Positions 1 through 7,036 of a stretch of 10,084 nucleotides of DNA are shown one piece after another. The first letter of the stretch is position 1. Every line of letters starts with the position of its first letter. The notes below the pieces were generated by a model that saw only the letters and a program-made list of their open reading frames with translations, was not told where the DNA came from and did not search any database. Origin of the DNA: CAYUNA01 sp047629355 (GTDB taxonomy: Bacteria > Bacteroidota > Bacteroidia > Chitinophagales > Saprospiraceae); assembly GCA_047629355.1 (NCBI GenBank), contig JBLHWU010000222.1, forward strand, positions 1-10,084, given 5' to 3'. The position numbers and the translations under genes are program-made.

Positions 1-46
1 TTCTTTTGCCCTTATTTTTTACTTTTGAAACAGTCATTATGTATAG

Positions 47-172
47 ATAACTCCTATTTCAAAAGCAAAAACTAAGACCAAAATAAACGAGGATAGTTGG
101 GGAACTTATTCTTTCACCGTTACTAAGAATCGAGTTACACAGTTTAATATGGGGTATATGATGAGCTTCTAA
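47..172 (+). other. possible 3' end of a broken upstream gene
   Basis: The first 315 bases hold no intact gene. One plus-strand frame is open from 47 to a TAA at 170-172 and ends with a protein-like stretch (EDSWGTYSFTVTKNRV, then QFNMGYMMSF). It has no good start and is closed upstream by a TAG at 44-46. Another frame is open from the window edge to a TAA at 48-50, so a frameshifted or truncated gene is possible. A strong plus-strand terminator lies 30 bases downstream, which fits the end of a plus-strand transcript here. A 9-bp inverted pair (22-30 with 57-65) also lies in this stretch. It may be chance; I do not recognise the peptide. Confidence 0.2.
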
Positions 173-201
173 GTAGCTATTGCTGCTTGAATTAAATGGG
201 A

Positions 202-243
202 CTGCCCGTTAGCTTTTGATGCTGACGGGCAGTTTTTGTTTTT
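202..243 (+). terminator. Rho-independent terminator
   Basis: A 12-bp stem (CTGCCCGTTAGC at 202-213 with GCTGACGGGCAG at 221-232, one G-T wobble) closes a 7-base loop. It is followed at once by a T-rich tract (233-243). The orientation serves a plus-strand transcript entering from the left. The minus-strand FG-GAP gene ends at 316 and reads toward it, so the hairpin could also stop that transcript, although on that strand the stem is not followed by a T tract. Confidence 0.85.
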
Positions 244-315
244 ATGGGAATTAGCATCCAGGTTATGATTCATATCGTGGTACTAATTTGACTTCAATTG
301 AGTCCCAAACAAGCT

Positions 316-2562
316 CTAATCAAACGCCAATGTTGTTTTCTTTAGCATCTCCAAGTTTTCTGCGCCCTCTTTGATTAAATAAAATTGTTTCATTTCCACA
401 TTTTCAAAAGTGACTTTCGATTGCGTAACATTTGGCCAAGTTACCTCTATTTCATTAATATTTTGGGCATCCTCTAAGCCAATTTCCAACTGCAAACTAT
501 TTCCACCAAAACTGCCTCCTTGATTCACCCAACGGTAAATCTCTCGTTTTTGACCATTTTTAGTCGTAATGGATAATTGGACTTTTGCACCAATTGCTGC
601 TCGATTGGCGGTTGTACCTTCTAATTTTAGGGTAACCCAATTAAGTTGGTTTCCATAAGGGTTAAGAAAAAGGGCATCACTAAAAACATCATTTTCATAA
701 GCTCCGCCAAGGACACAAAAAATATCTTGGTCGCCATCATTGTCCACATCTGCGAAGCCTACGGCATGCCCTTTTTGCGAATGTCCAAATCCTCCAGCGG
801 TCGTTACATCTTGTAATTGTTTGCCTTTATTATTTCGATACATTTTATTGGGTACAATCGCCGAAAACTTAGGATTTCCAGTTCCCAGATATGTGTCTAA
901 ATAACCGTCGTTATCAATATCCCCGAAGTTAGACCCCATAACAAACAATGAATTTTTCATACCTAATTTTGCCGACTCATCTATAAATGCGCCATCGTGG
1001 TTGTTTTTATAAAACTTGGGAGTTTCTCCGGTATATTTTCCCTGTGCATTCGTCACCAACATTTCTGCTGGACTTTCCAAATTGGCATTGCCCGTCCCAA
1101 AAGTTGCTGCCATAATATCCAGCCAACCATCATTATCAAAATCCCACATCCAAGTAGGAAAACTCATTAAGGGCTTGCCAACTTTTGCCTTGTCCGTAAC
1201 ATTTTCAAAAGTAACTCCAACACCATTCACGCCCCTGTTCATTAATAAGAAATTGTATTGTCCCAGTAATGATAAATAAAGGTCAGGTAAGCCATCGTTG
1301 TTGACATCTCCAGCAGTTACCCCTTTTATAAATCCAAACAACTGATGTAATCCCGATTCTTGGGTTTTGTTAGAAAAAGTGCCATCTCCATTATTTAAGT
1401 AAAATTCACAAGCAAAAGGTGTTTGATTTGGCATTGATTCATTGCCAATGAAAACGTCCAAGTGTCCATCTAAATTAAAGTCTGCCCACGTTGCCGTCTG
1501 TGTCGGAGCAAACGATAACAAACCAGCCGCTTCCGTTACATCGCTAAAGGTCCCATTACCATTGTTTTTTAGTAAAGAATTTGGAAATTTTCCGTCTTGC
1601 CCAAACCATGCTCCTCGCAAAACAAAAATGTCTAAAAATCCATCATTGTTATAATCCAAATGGGTGATATTTAGTCCTCCGGTTATTCCCATCAATCCTG
1701 TTTTTTCCGTTACGTCTGTAAATCCATCACCGTTATTGTAAAAAAATCGGATTTGATCATTCAAGCCCCATGAAGAAGCGACTACATCTATCAAACCATC
1801 GTTATTAAAATCATCAAAAGCTACACCTCCCGAAAGCGCAACCGTCTTAATGCCTCGTTTTTGTGCGATATTTTTAAATTTAGGAATCTCTATATCAGAT
1901 TTGAATTCAGTAGGTGGCACCAAATATTGATTCGGAACACCTTCTGGATATTTCCCCATGGTCATATAAGCAAAATTCATCAACCAAACAGATTCCAAAT
2001 CATTGGGCTCGACCGATAGAATTCCTTCGTATAGTTGAATCGCGGACTTTGCTGCCTCCTGCAGGGCATACACTCCTTTACCCGCTATTGGCAATAAACA
2101 AGACTCGTTGTTCATTTGACCAAGGCAATTTTGTTCTTCTCCCAGTCGCAAATAAGCTAAAGCTAGTATCCTGTTGATTTGATTCATAGATTTGGGAACA
2201 ATATTCATTTTTTTTAGCTCCATAGTCAATGCACTTAGCTGCCGAATAGCAGCTTCACTATTTCCTACATTTATTTCTTCATTGGCTGCTATTGCTCTGG
2301 CTTTCAACTTTTCCCCAAGATTTGGCGCATTGTTTATCTGGTTTTGCAACTGGTCATTTCGATGACTATTTTCAAAATAACGAATCGTCATTGGGTTAAT
2401 ATTGGCACTTAATTGCTGTAATCGTTGTACCATTTTAGCTGTCCCATCTAAAACTTGGGGCTTTGATTCGGAGACCGATTGCTCCAATTTTTTAGGCTCA
2501 TTCTGGCAATTACCGAGTAAGAAACCCATAAAAATTAATAGTAAGTAAGCGTGGTTTTTCAT
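316..2562 (-). CDS. CRTAC1-like FG-GAP repeat lipoprotein with ASPIC/UnbV domain
   Basis: 748 residues, predicted to be lipid-anchored in the envelope and probably surface-exposed. Residues 1-19 are a lipoprotein signal ending LLGNC, with Cys19 as the lipidated residue. Residues 100-215 resemble the helical N-terminal part of CRTAC1-family proteins, with a two-Cys segment ending CLLPIAGKGV and then WLMNFAYMTMGKYP. Seven Ca-binding FG-GAP/VCBS motifs of the D-x-[ND]-x-DG-x-x-D type start near 251, 303, 361, 419, 474, 548 and 605. Each is followed by a blade motif like NNGDGTFSDVTE. This points to a seven-bladed beta-propeller. Residues 642-712 match ASPIC/UnbV, with the core GAKVQLSITTKNGQKREI and a Gly-rich NQGGSFGG. 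The start is the only ATG fitting the signal peptide; a closer upstream ATG is followed by TAG. Homologues are usually annotated by domain only, so the ligand is unknown. It is separated from its neighbours and looks monocistronic. Confidence 0.93.
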   Translation of the reverse strand: MKNHAYLLLIFMGFLLGNCQNEPKKLEQSVSESKPQVLDGTAKMVQRLQQLSANINPMTIRYFENSHRNDQLQNQINNAPNLGEKLKARAIAANEEINVGNSEAAIRQLSALTMELKKMNIVPKSMNQINRILALAYLRLGEEQNCLGQMNNESCLLPIAGKGVYALQEAAKSAIQLYEGILSVEPNDLESVWLMNFAYMTMGKYPEGVPNQYLVPPTEFKSDIEIPKFKNIAQKRGIKTVALSGGVAFDDFNNDGLIDVVASSWGLNDQIRFFYNNGDGFTDVTEKTGLMGITGGLNITHLDYNNDGFLDIFVLRGAWFGQDGKFPNSLLKNNGNGTFSDVTEAAGLLSFAPTQTATWADFNLDGHLDVFIGNESMPNQTPFACEFYLNNGDGTFSNKTQESGLHQLFGFIKGVTAGDVNNDGLPDLYLSLLGQYNFLLMNRGVNGVGVTFENVTDKAKVGKPLMSFPTWMWDFDNDGWLDIMAATFGTGNANLESPAEMLVTNAQGKYTGETPKFYKNNHDGAFIDESAKLGMKNSLFVMGSNFGDIDNDGYLDTYLGTGNPKFSAIVPNKMYRNNKGKQLQDVTTAGGFGHSQKGHAVGFADVDNDGDQDIFCVLGGAYENDVFSDALFLNPYGNQLNWVTLKLEGTTANRAAIGAKVQLSITTKNGQKREIYRWVNQGGSFGGNSLQLEIGLEDAQNINEIEVTWPNVTQSKVTFENVEMKQFYLIKEGAENLEMLKKTTLAFD

Positions 2563-2734
2563 TCTACATTTTTTTATAAAAAGGTACTCTTTTTTATAGG
2601 TCCTTAATCTTTGACTGGACTTTTTGGTTTCAATAAAAAAATAAAAATAACAAGAAAGATGCTAATTAATCGATACTACGAGGAATATTTTAGACTATTT
2701 CCGCGAATTGTGTTCAGGTACTTAGTCTTTAAAA

Positions 2735-3174
2735 TCAGTGGTTTGATTCACAATTTATGTCTATGGTTTTTTTAATCATTTCGACATCTTCACCCCATTC
2801 ACTTATCACTACTTTGGGCTCTGAAATATCCCATGTATAGAACACTATAGTTTTAGTGAAATCGGTAGATAATACCTGATTAGACTTATATTTTGAGTGA
2901 TAATAAGGTACTTCCTGAAAATCAAAATAGCATTTCACAATAGATAGTGAATCATTTATTGCCTCACAGACCATGCTCAGTGAAATTGAGTTAAATTCTT
3001 CCTTATTCTCTTGATAATTATAAACGAAATATCTGTTATGTAAGCTATAGAGTGAATCTTTACCTACAACCTTTTTTAGCCTATGTGAAGGCTCAAAATA
3101 TCTATTGTCCTTAATTATTAGAAGTGCTTTTCCTTTTTACAAAAAATAGCAATGAGAATGATTATGAAAAACAT
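2735..3174 (-). pseudogene. small lipoprotein gene with a one-base frameshift
   Basis: A minus-strand frame is open from 3136 down to the TGA at 2735-2737 (about 133 codons). It reads like a real protein, rich in aromatic and charged residues (e.g. DNRYFEPSHRLKKVV, FVYNYQENKEE, VVISEWGEDVEMIKK). It has no usual start codon before an internal ATG at 2974. Immediately upstream in another frame, an ATG at 3172-3174 begins MFFIIILIAIFCKKEKHF and stops. That is a short hydrophobic segment with a Cys at residue 12, like a lipoprotein signal. Restoring one base in the A-rich run around 3130-3138 joins the two into a protein of about 146 residues: lipid anchor plus a soluble domain. I do not recognise the family. 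The break could be a true mutation, a sequencing homopolymer error, or slippage at the A run. A conservative annotation would keep only 2735-2974 (79 codons). Confidence 0.55.
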
Positions 3175-3194
3175 TACAGTTTCAGAATTCACAC

Positions 3195-3377
3195 CTATGA
3201 TTCATTAAATTGCTTTGCCTTAGCTAGTCCTTTTGTCTCCTTAGCTATAATAAACCCACTCACAACCGTCGAGACAAACAATCTAATACCAAGGCCTATT
3301 TATCTCATTAATCAAGAATACCATTCTAAAAGTCGAAATAGGAAAGGTAATGCCAGGTAAAATAGCATTGGAATCAT
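3195..3377 (-). pseudogene. small two-helix membrane protein remnant with in-frame stops
   Basis: One minus-strand frame starts at an ATG (3375-3377) with MIPMLFYLALPFLFRLLEWY, a hydrophobic helix. It meets a TGA (3312-3314) and a TAA (3300-3302), then continues in the same frame as GLGIRLFVSTVVSGFIIA followed by the basic tail KETKGLAKAKQFNES and a TAG at 3195-3197. Two hydrophobic segments plus a charged tail look like a 60-residue membrane protein. The stretch with the stops reads FLINEINRPW in the -1 frame, so a compensating pair of one-base shifts would also restore a continuous protein. It ends 20 bases before the start of the frameshifted lipoprotein on the same strand, which suggests a former two-gene unit. 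Short hydrophobic frames arise by chance in AT-rich DNA, so this is tentative. Confidence 0.35.
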
Positions 3378-3404
3378 GTAAAAAATCTTAAATGATTCCA
3401 ATGC
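3365..3404. repeat. 13-bp perfect inverted repeat
   Basis: GCATTGGAATCAT at 3365-3377 pairs exactly with ATGATTCCAATGC at 3392-3404 across a 14-base spacer. No T tract follows on the plus strand and only a short TATTTT on the minus strand, so terminator function is weak. On the minus strand the candidate start codon of the small membrane-protein remnant is the first triplet of the second arm, so a hairpin could hide that start. A transposon-end or operator origin is equally possible. Confidence 0.6.
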
Positions 3405-3531
3405 ATTTAACCTCAAAGTGAGCAGGAAATAAAATATCCCTCAGATAAGTAACACCTACTTACGTCTTACTTAATTTAATAATGGTTTATTCAATTTAAA
3501 GTTTTCTAGGTAGACTATGTTTTATTGATAG

Positions 3532-5817
3532 TTACTCCACCACAACCCGCTGAACCCCAGCCCCATCAATTTTCAAAAAGTAAATCCCACTTCCTAATTC
3601 CTTAACCGAAACCTCAATCTCTTCACTAAAACTCCCCGTAAAAACAGCCTGCCCAACCAAATTAAACAACTGAATATTCCGCTTCTCAAAATCCGTCGTT
3701 TCCACAAAAATGGCTTCCGAAACAGGGTTCGGGAAAACGCGGTAATCCACACCCAAGACCAAATCATTCGTCCCAACCGTACAGCCTGACGCATTATTGT
3801 CATCAAAAGTAGGCGTCGCAAATTCAAAACCACCCGTTCCATTCGGACAGCGTGCCATCGAAATATCATTAGATTGTGGGCCAAAAATCAACTGGTCAAC
3901 GATTTGCAATTGCGGATTGACGAGATACAAAGCCTCGCCGCCGTTCGCTAATTTGAAAGAAGTATGCAAGCCATCTTGTTCCTCATCATCATCAATCCAA
4001 ACCATTAAATAGCCGTTGGCATCCAAAAAAGTACCATTCGGGAAAGTCCATTTATTTAAAACAGTCTCATTGTCCGTCAAAAACCAGCCGCCTAAATTAA
4101 CCGAGACATCGGTATTATTATACAACTCCGCCCAATCGTCAAACTCGCCATCTTGGTCCGCTTGAATGGTCTCATTGTCTGCCAAAACTTCATTAATCAC
4201 CACATCCGAAGACGTCCCAACTGTATGAAATTCCAATTCTGCCCGTTGTGGCGAAAACTTGCCCGCTTCGTCATTTTCTGCATAAATATAATATTGCAAA
4301 CCACCAATACCAATCGGTACTGTTACGCCAAAAATACCATCATTCGCGGCACCATCACCGTTATTTCCATCGTCAAACATTGGCGTGCGCGTGAACGCAT
4401 CGGTCAACACTTCACGGTAGCCCAAAAATACGGTATTGGCATCTGAAATACTTGCGGTAATCGTTATATCCGTCTCTGGCAATGGATTGGCAGGGTCAGT
4501 CTGCGGCGTTTCGATAGTTGGTTGAGTTGCTGTAAATTCAGGGAAAGTTTGCAAATAATCGTAGCGCGAACCCAAGAAGTTAGCCACGCCATACGCTGTT
4601 TCTCCATTTACAAAATCAGCGACAGAGATGTTTAAATTATCAATGAAATCACCAGAGGAATACAAGGGATTAGGATCATTGGTCACCGCGACTGTAATCA
4701 TATCTTGAAAGTCTTCCAACCGATTTTGCAAGGCTCCATTTTCTATATTTTCTGCCAACATTGTGCGAAAATGCGCAACATACATCCGTCGCCAAGTTGG
4801 GTCATTTAAAATCACGTTTAGCAACGGTTTTTGCACATTGCTTTCTCCCAAAAATGGATTCAAACCAATCAAGTTCGCTTCCGAGGTTTGCAGGTCACTG
4901 TCATTCGGCGGCGTCAACCAAGGATAGCGACCAATCGACTCATTGAAATCTTCCATTATTGGCGCAAACAGTCCATTGTCTTGTTTGAATAGATAATAAT
5001 TCTGGGTTTCTGCCCCGAGGTAGCTGTCCAAATTAACCAACCAATTGTTCAAGGCAGACATCCAAATAAAACGGTCTAAATCAAGAATGGAACGGGTATC
5101 TTGTGGACTATTCGCCAAAGTATTCGTCACATCTCGCAAATCTTCCCAACCCGTCATCGACTGAATTTCATAATGGTCAAAATAGCAAACAATACCATCG
5201 CCCAAATATTCCAACGACGAACCGTGTCCTTCCGTACAGCCAAATGGTGGGGTAGGGTAGTCAAAATTATAGCTCGGCGAACATTCAAAACGGGTATTAT
5301 CCGTATTGGACAAAAAGGCTTCTGCCAACAAGTTTTTATTCACAGATTCGACATTCGTGTATAAACCATGATAGTTTCCATTCACAAAAACCTGTGCATA
5401 ATTGGCTTGCGGTGCTGCCATATATTGCCGCACGACCTCATAACTTCCAACTTCCCTTACAAAACTGGGGTCTTTCGCGCCATTGTTCAATTTCAAAACC
5501 TCAAAACCCTGATAGTCCTGATTTTTTAAATGATCCAACTTGATATTCAATGGATTTTTACCATAATCTTCGCTATACGTGCTGCTGCCACCACGGTATC
5601 GCACGCCGACGCTATCAAATTCTGACCCGTTGACTTCAACAATTGCCATCAATCGTTCGCCGATATCATTGTCGTAAAAATCTTGAAGCGTTGTGTTCCA
5701 GTTGTTGTCTTCAAAGGTAATATCGATAATCGTGATATTATCTGGATTGTACAAAGCTTGCGAAAAAGCCTGTGAAGTTATGGTGATAAGAAATAATGCA
5801 GATAGAAATTTTTTCAT
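3532..5817 (-). CDS. secreted CotH-kinase family protein with lamin-tail domain and T9SS sorting tail
   Basis: I chose the ATG at 5815-5817 (MKKFLSALFLITITSQAFSQ), a clean signal peptide cleaved near AFS-QA. A start 8 codons upstream (5841) would touch the palindrome and add a poor leader. Numbering from the longer form (769 aa), residues 37-430 are a CotH domain: RYRGGSSTY (81-89), Lys95 in GKNPLNIKLD, NYHGLYTNVESVNKN (156-170), and DFNESIG (298-304) at the position of the family's metal-binding Asp. CotH proteins are atypical kinases; the B. subtilis spore-coat member phosphorylates coat proteins. Residues 437-540 look like a beta-sandwich linker with the acidic DDGNNGDGAANDGIFG. Residues 546-655 are a lamin-tail domain (VVINEVLADN, WAELYN, LGGWFLTD). 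Residues 698-769 are a type A T9SS sorting domain (YRVFPNPVSE, GSGIYFLKI). It is probably exported across the outer membrane and surface-anchored or released. The natural substrate is unknown. No clear promoter or terminator is visible. Confidence 0.93.
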   Translation of the reverse strand: MKKFLSALFLITITSQAFSQALYNPDNITIIDITFEDNNWNTTLQDFYDNDIGERLMAIVEVNGSEFDSVGVRYRGGSSTYSEDYGKNPLNIKLDHLKNQDYQGFEVLKLNNGAKDPSFVREVGSYEVVRQYMAAPQANYAQVFVNGNYHGLYTNVESVNKNLLAEAFLSNTDNTRFECSPSYNFDYPTPPFGCTEGHGSSLEYLGDGIVCYFDHYEIQSMTGWEDLRDVTNTLANSPQDTRSILDLDRFIWMSALNNWLVNLDSYLGAETQNYYLFKQDNGLFAPIMEDFNESIGRYPWLTPPNDSDLQTSEANLIGLNPFLGESNVQKPLLNVILNDPTWRRMYVAHFRTMLAENIENGALQNRLEDFQDMITVAVTNDPNPLYSSGDFIDNLNISVADFVNGETAYGVANFLGSRYDYLQTFPEFTATQPTIETPQTDPANPLPETDITITASISDANTVFLGYREVLTDAFTRTPMFDDGNNGDGAANDGIFGVTVPIGIGGLQYYIYAENDEAGKFSPQRAELEFHTVGTSSDVVINEVLADNETIQADQDGEFDDWAELYNNTDVSVNLGGWFLTDNETVLNKWTFPNGTFLDANGYLMVWIDDDEEQDGLHTSFKLANGGEALYLVNPQLQIVDQLIFGPQSNDISMARCPNGTGGFEFATPTFDDNNASGCTVGTNDLVLGVDYRVFPNPVSEAIFVETTDFEKRNIQLFNLVGQAVFTGSFSEEIEVSVKELGSGIYFLKIDGAGVQRVVVE

Positions 5818-5842
5818 AATCTTTTTTGCTGATGAAAACATA

Positions 5843-5924
5843 GTGTGTAGGGGCTACCCTCGTGGTCGCCCAATGTCGTATTTTGCTATACATTGGGCGA
5901 CCACAAGGGTGCGCCCCTACACAC
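5843..5924. repeat. imperfect palindromic element (REP/MITE-like)
   Basis: The arm at 5843-5876 (GTGTGTAGGGGCTACCCTCG...) pairs with 5890-5924 around a 13-base loop, with about 32 of 34 positions matching. The two defects are one substitution and one substitution plus one-base bulge. Its GC content is clearly above the flanking DNA. Sequences of the type GTAGGGGCG...CCACAAGGGT are, from memory, like short dispersed palindromes in many Bacteroidota and cyanobacterial genomes. It lies 26 bases upstream of the CotH start, so the CotH promoter must be inside it or beyond it. Confidence 0.85.
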
Positions 5925-6080
5925 GGAGGTAGATTTGTATGAATTTTCCAATATCCTCTAAAAAAACTTCTTTAAGTTGTTCAATTGTTGGGTGGAAAAG
6001 AATTCCAAAAGTACTACAAAACCCTCCTCTTCGAATGAAAATAACGTTTTTTGTATGTAAATTGCTGAAAAAAAAAGAAG

Positions 6081-6236
6081 TTATTTAAGAATGTCTGCTG
6101 AGATTATAAAAATAGGATTTTCGTTCCAGTTGAATTTTTTTTCAGCTTCATAGCTCTGCTCTGGGACGAGAAAGAAGTTTCAATTGGTGCAAAAAGAGGT
6201 TTTTATAGACCAACGAGACTTTTTAAACAACTTCAT
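6081..6236 (-). other. small reading frame with in-frame TGA in the 5925-6269 gap
   Basis: The 345-base gap between the palindrome and the TRIC gene is AT-rich and has no intact gene. One minus-strand frame starts with ATG at 6234-6236 (MKLFKKSRWSIKTSFCTN) and hits a TGA at 6180-6182. It then continues in frame with NFFLVPEQSYEAEKKF and NWNENPIFIISADILK to a TAA at 6081-6083. The composition after the stop is protein-like, but 52 codons with an internal stop can occur by chance. It may be a gene relic. The TRIC promoter should also lie in this gap, but I see no convincing -33/-7 pair. Confidence 0.15.
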
Positions 6237-6269
6237 TGATACAAATTTCCGTTCTTTGTACCAAAAAAA

Positions 6270-6872
6270 ATGAATCTGATTTACACCATTGACTTGGTTG
6301 GGACATTTGTATTTGCGATTAGCGGCGTTTTGACGGCCACAAAGCAGAAATTCGACATCTTTGGAGCGGGCGTTATTGCCTTTGTAACGGCAGTAGGTGG
6401 CGGTACGTTGCGGGATATGTTAATAGGCAGTCAGCCGGTTGGGTGGATGTTGGATACCAATTACGTACTGATTATTGGATTGGCAGTTCCAGCGAGTTTT
6501 TTCCTTCGAAAATACATTCAAAAGCTGCGGCGAACGATGTTTTTATTTGACGCAATCGGGATTGGATTGTTTACTATTTTAGGAATGGAAAAGACTTTGG
6601 AAATGGGTATTTCACCTGTGATTGCGGTGATTATGGGAACGGTATCGGCGGTGTTTGGTGGAGTAGTGCGGGATGTTTTATGCAATGTTGTACCGCTTAT
6701 TTTTCGGGGAGAAATTTATGCAACGGCTTGTTTTTCGGGTGCGATTTTATATCTTGGATTTAAGGAGTTGGCGTTGGATTATCACCTTTCGATGGTGCTG
6801 ACGATTGTGTTTATTATCGTGTTGAGAGTAGCGGCAGTGAAGCGGCATTGGAAATTGCCGGAGATGCGGTGA
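6270..6872 (+). CDS. TRIC cation channel family protein (YicG/UPF0126 type)
   Basis: 200 residues, inner-membrane. TRIC proteins form homotrimers in which each subunit has its own K+/Na+-conducting pore; bacterial members are proposed monovalent cation channels. The protein has the family's internal duplication: the first half carries FAISGVLTA (15-23) and GGGTLRDMLIG (43-53), and the second half carries FDAIGIGLF (93-101) and FGGVVRDVL (129-137), then a further helix. That gives seven membrane segments, near 5-23, 30-50, 64-80, 90-107, 114-132, 150-164 and 173-189, with a basic C-terminus (VKRHWK). Length matches the family (about 200-210). The ATG directly follows an A8 run, with no Shine-Dalgarno sequence. 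It is monocistronic and converges with the FecR-like gene. Confidence 0.95.
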   Translation: MNLIYTIDLVGTFVFAISGVLTATKQKFDIFGAGVIAFVTAVGGGTLRDMLIGSQPVGWMLDTNYVLIIGLAVPASFFLRKYIQKLRRTMFLFDAIGIGLFTILGMEKTLEMGISPVIAVIMGTVSAVFGGVVRDVLCNVVPLIFRGEIYATACFSGAILYLGFKELALDYHLSMVLTIVFIIVLRVAAVKRHWKLPEMR

Positions 6873-6933
6873 GGTGGATTTTTATATGTTTGGAAATATG
6901 ACGGTGTTTTAAATCTAGGATTGGTCTTTCAAT

Positions 6934-6968
6934 AGCGGTTGGAGCTTCTGCTGAAAGCTCCAACCGCT
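6934..6968. repeat. 14-bp perfect hairpin downstream of the TRIC gene
   Basis: AGCGGTTGGAGCTT (6934-6947) pairs exactly with AAGCTCCAACCGCT (6955-6968) across a 7-base loop. It begins 62 bases after the TRIC stop codon. No T tract follows on either strand, so it is not a standard intrinsic terminator. It could block exonucleases at the mRNA 3' end, or be a REP-type repeat. Confidence 0.8.
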
Positions 6969-6985
6969 GACATTCCCGATTTCTA

Positions 6986-7002
6986 GAGCGTTCTCGACGC
7001 TC
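6986..7002. repeat. 6-bp hairpin next to the previous repeat
   Basis: GAGCGT (6986-6991) and ACGCTC (6997-7002) enclose a 5-base loop. It lies 17 bases beyond the 14-bp hairpin and shares GC-rich GGAGC-type wording with it. The two may be halves of one REP unit. Confidence 0.5.
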
Positions 7003-7036
7003 CAAGAATCATTGGGAGTTGAAAGTACTTCCTTAA

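Noticed and set aside
3124..3360. 78-codon plus-strand frame opposite the broken lipoprotein/membrane island
   Set aside because: The minus strand carries a longer, more protein-like frame and plausible signal/helix segments in the same place. The plus frame looks like its antisense shadow.
3594..3884. 96-codon minus-strand frame inside the CotH gene, rich in Trp, Arg and Leu
   Set aside because: It is an alternative frame of a well-supported domain-bearing gene; the composition is an artefact of frame shift.
5817..5841. Start of the CotH protein at the upstream ATG (5841)
   Set aside because: The extra eight residues precede a clean signal peptide and abut the palindromic element; the internal ATG gives a typical Bacteroidota export signal.
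6251..6258. GTTCTTTG as a -7 promoter box for the TRIC gene
   Set aside because: It lacks the TA of TAnnTTTG and no TTG lies at the right spacing upstream.
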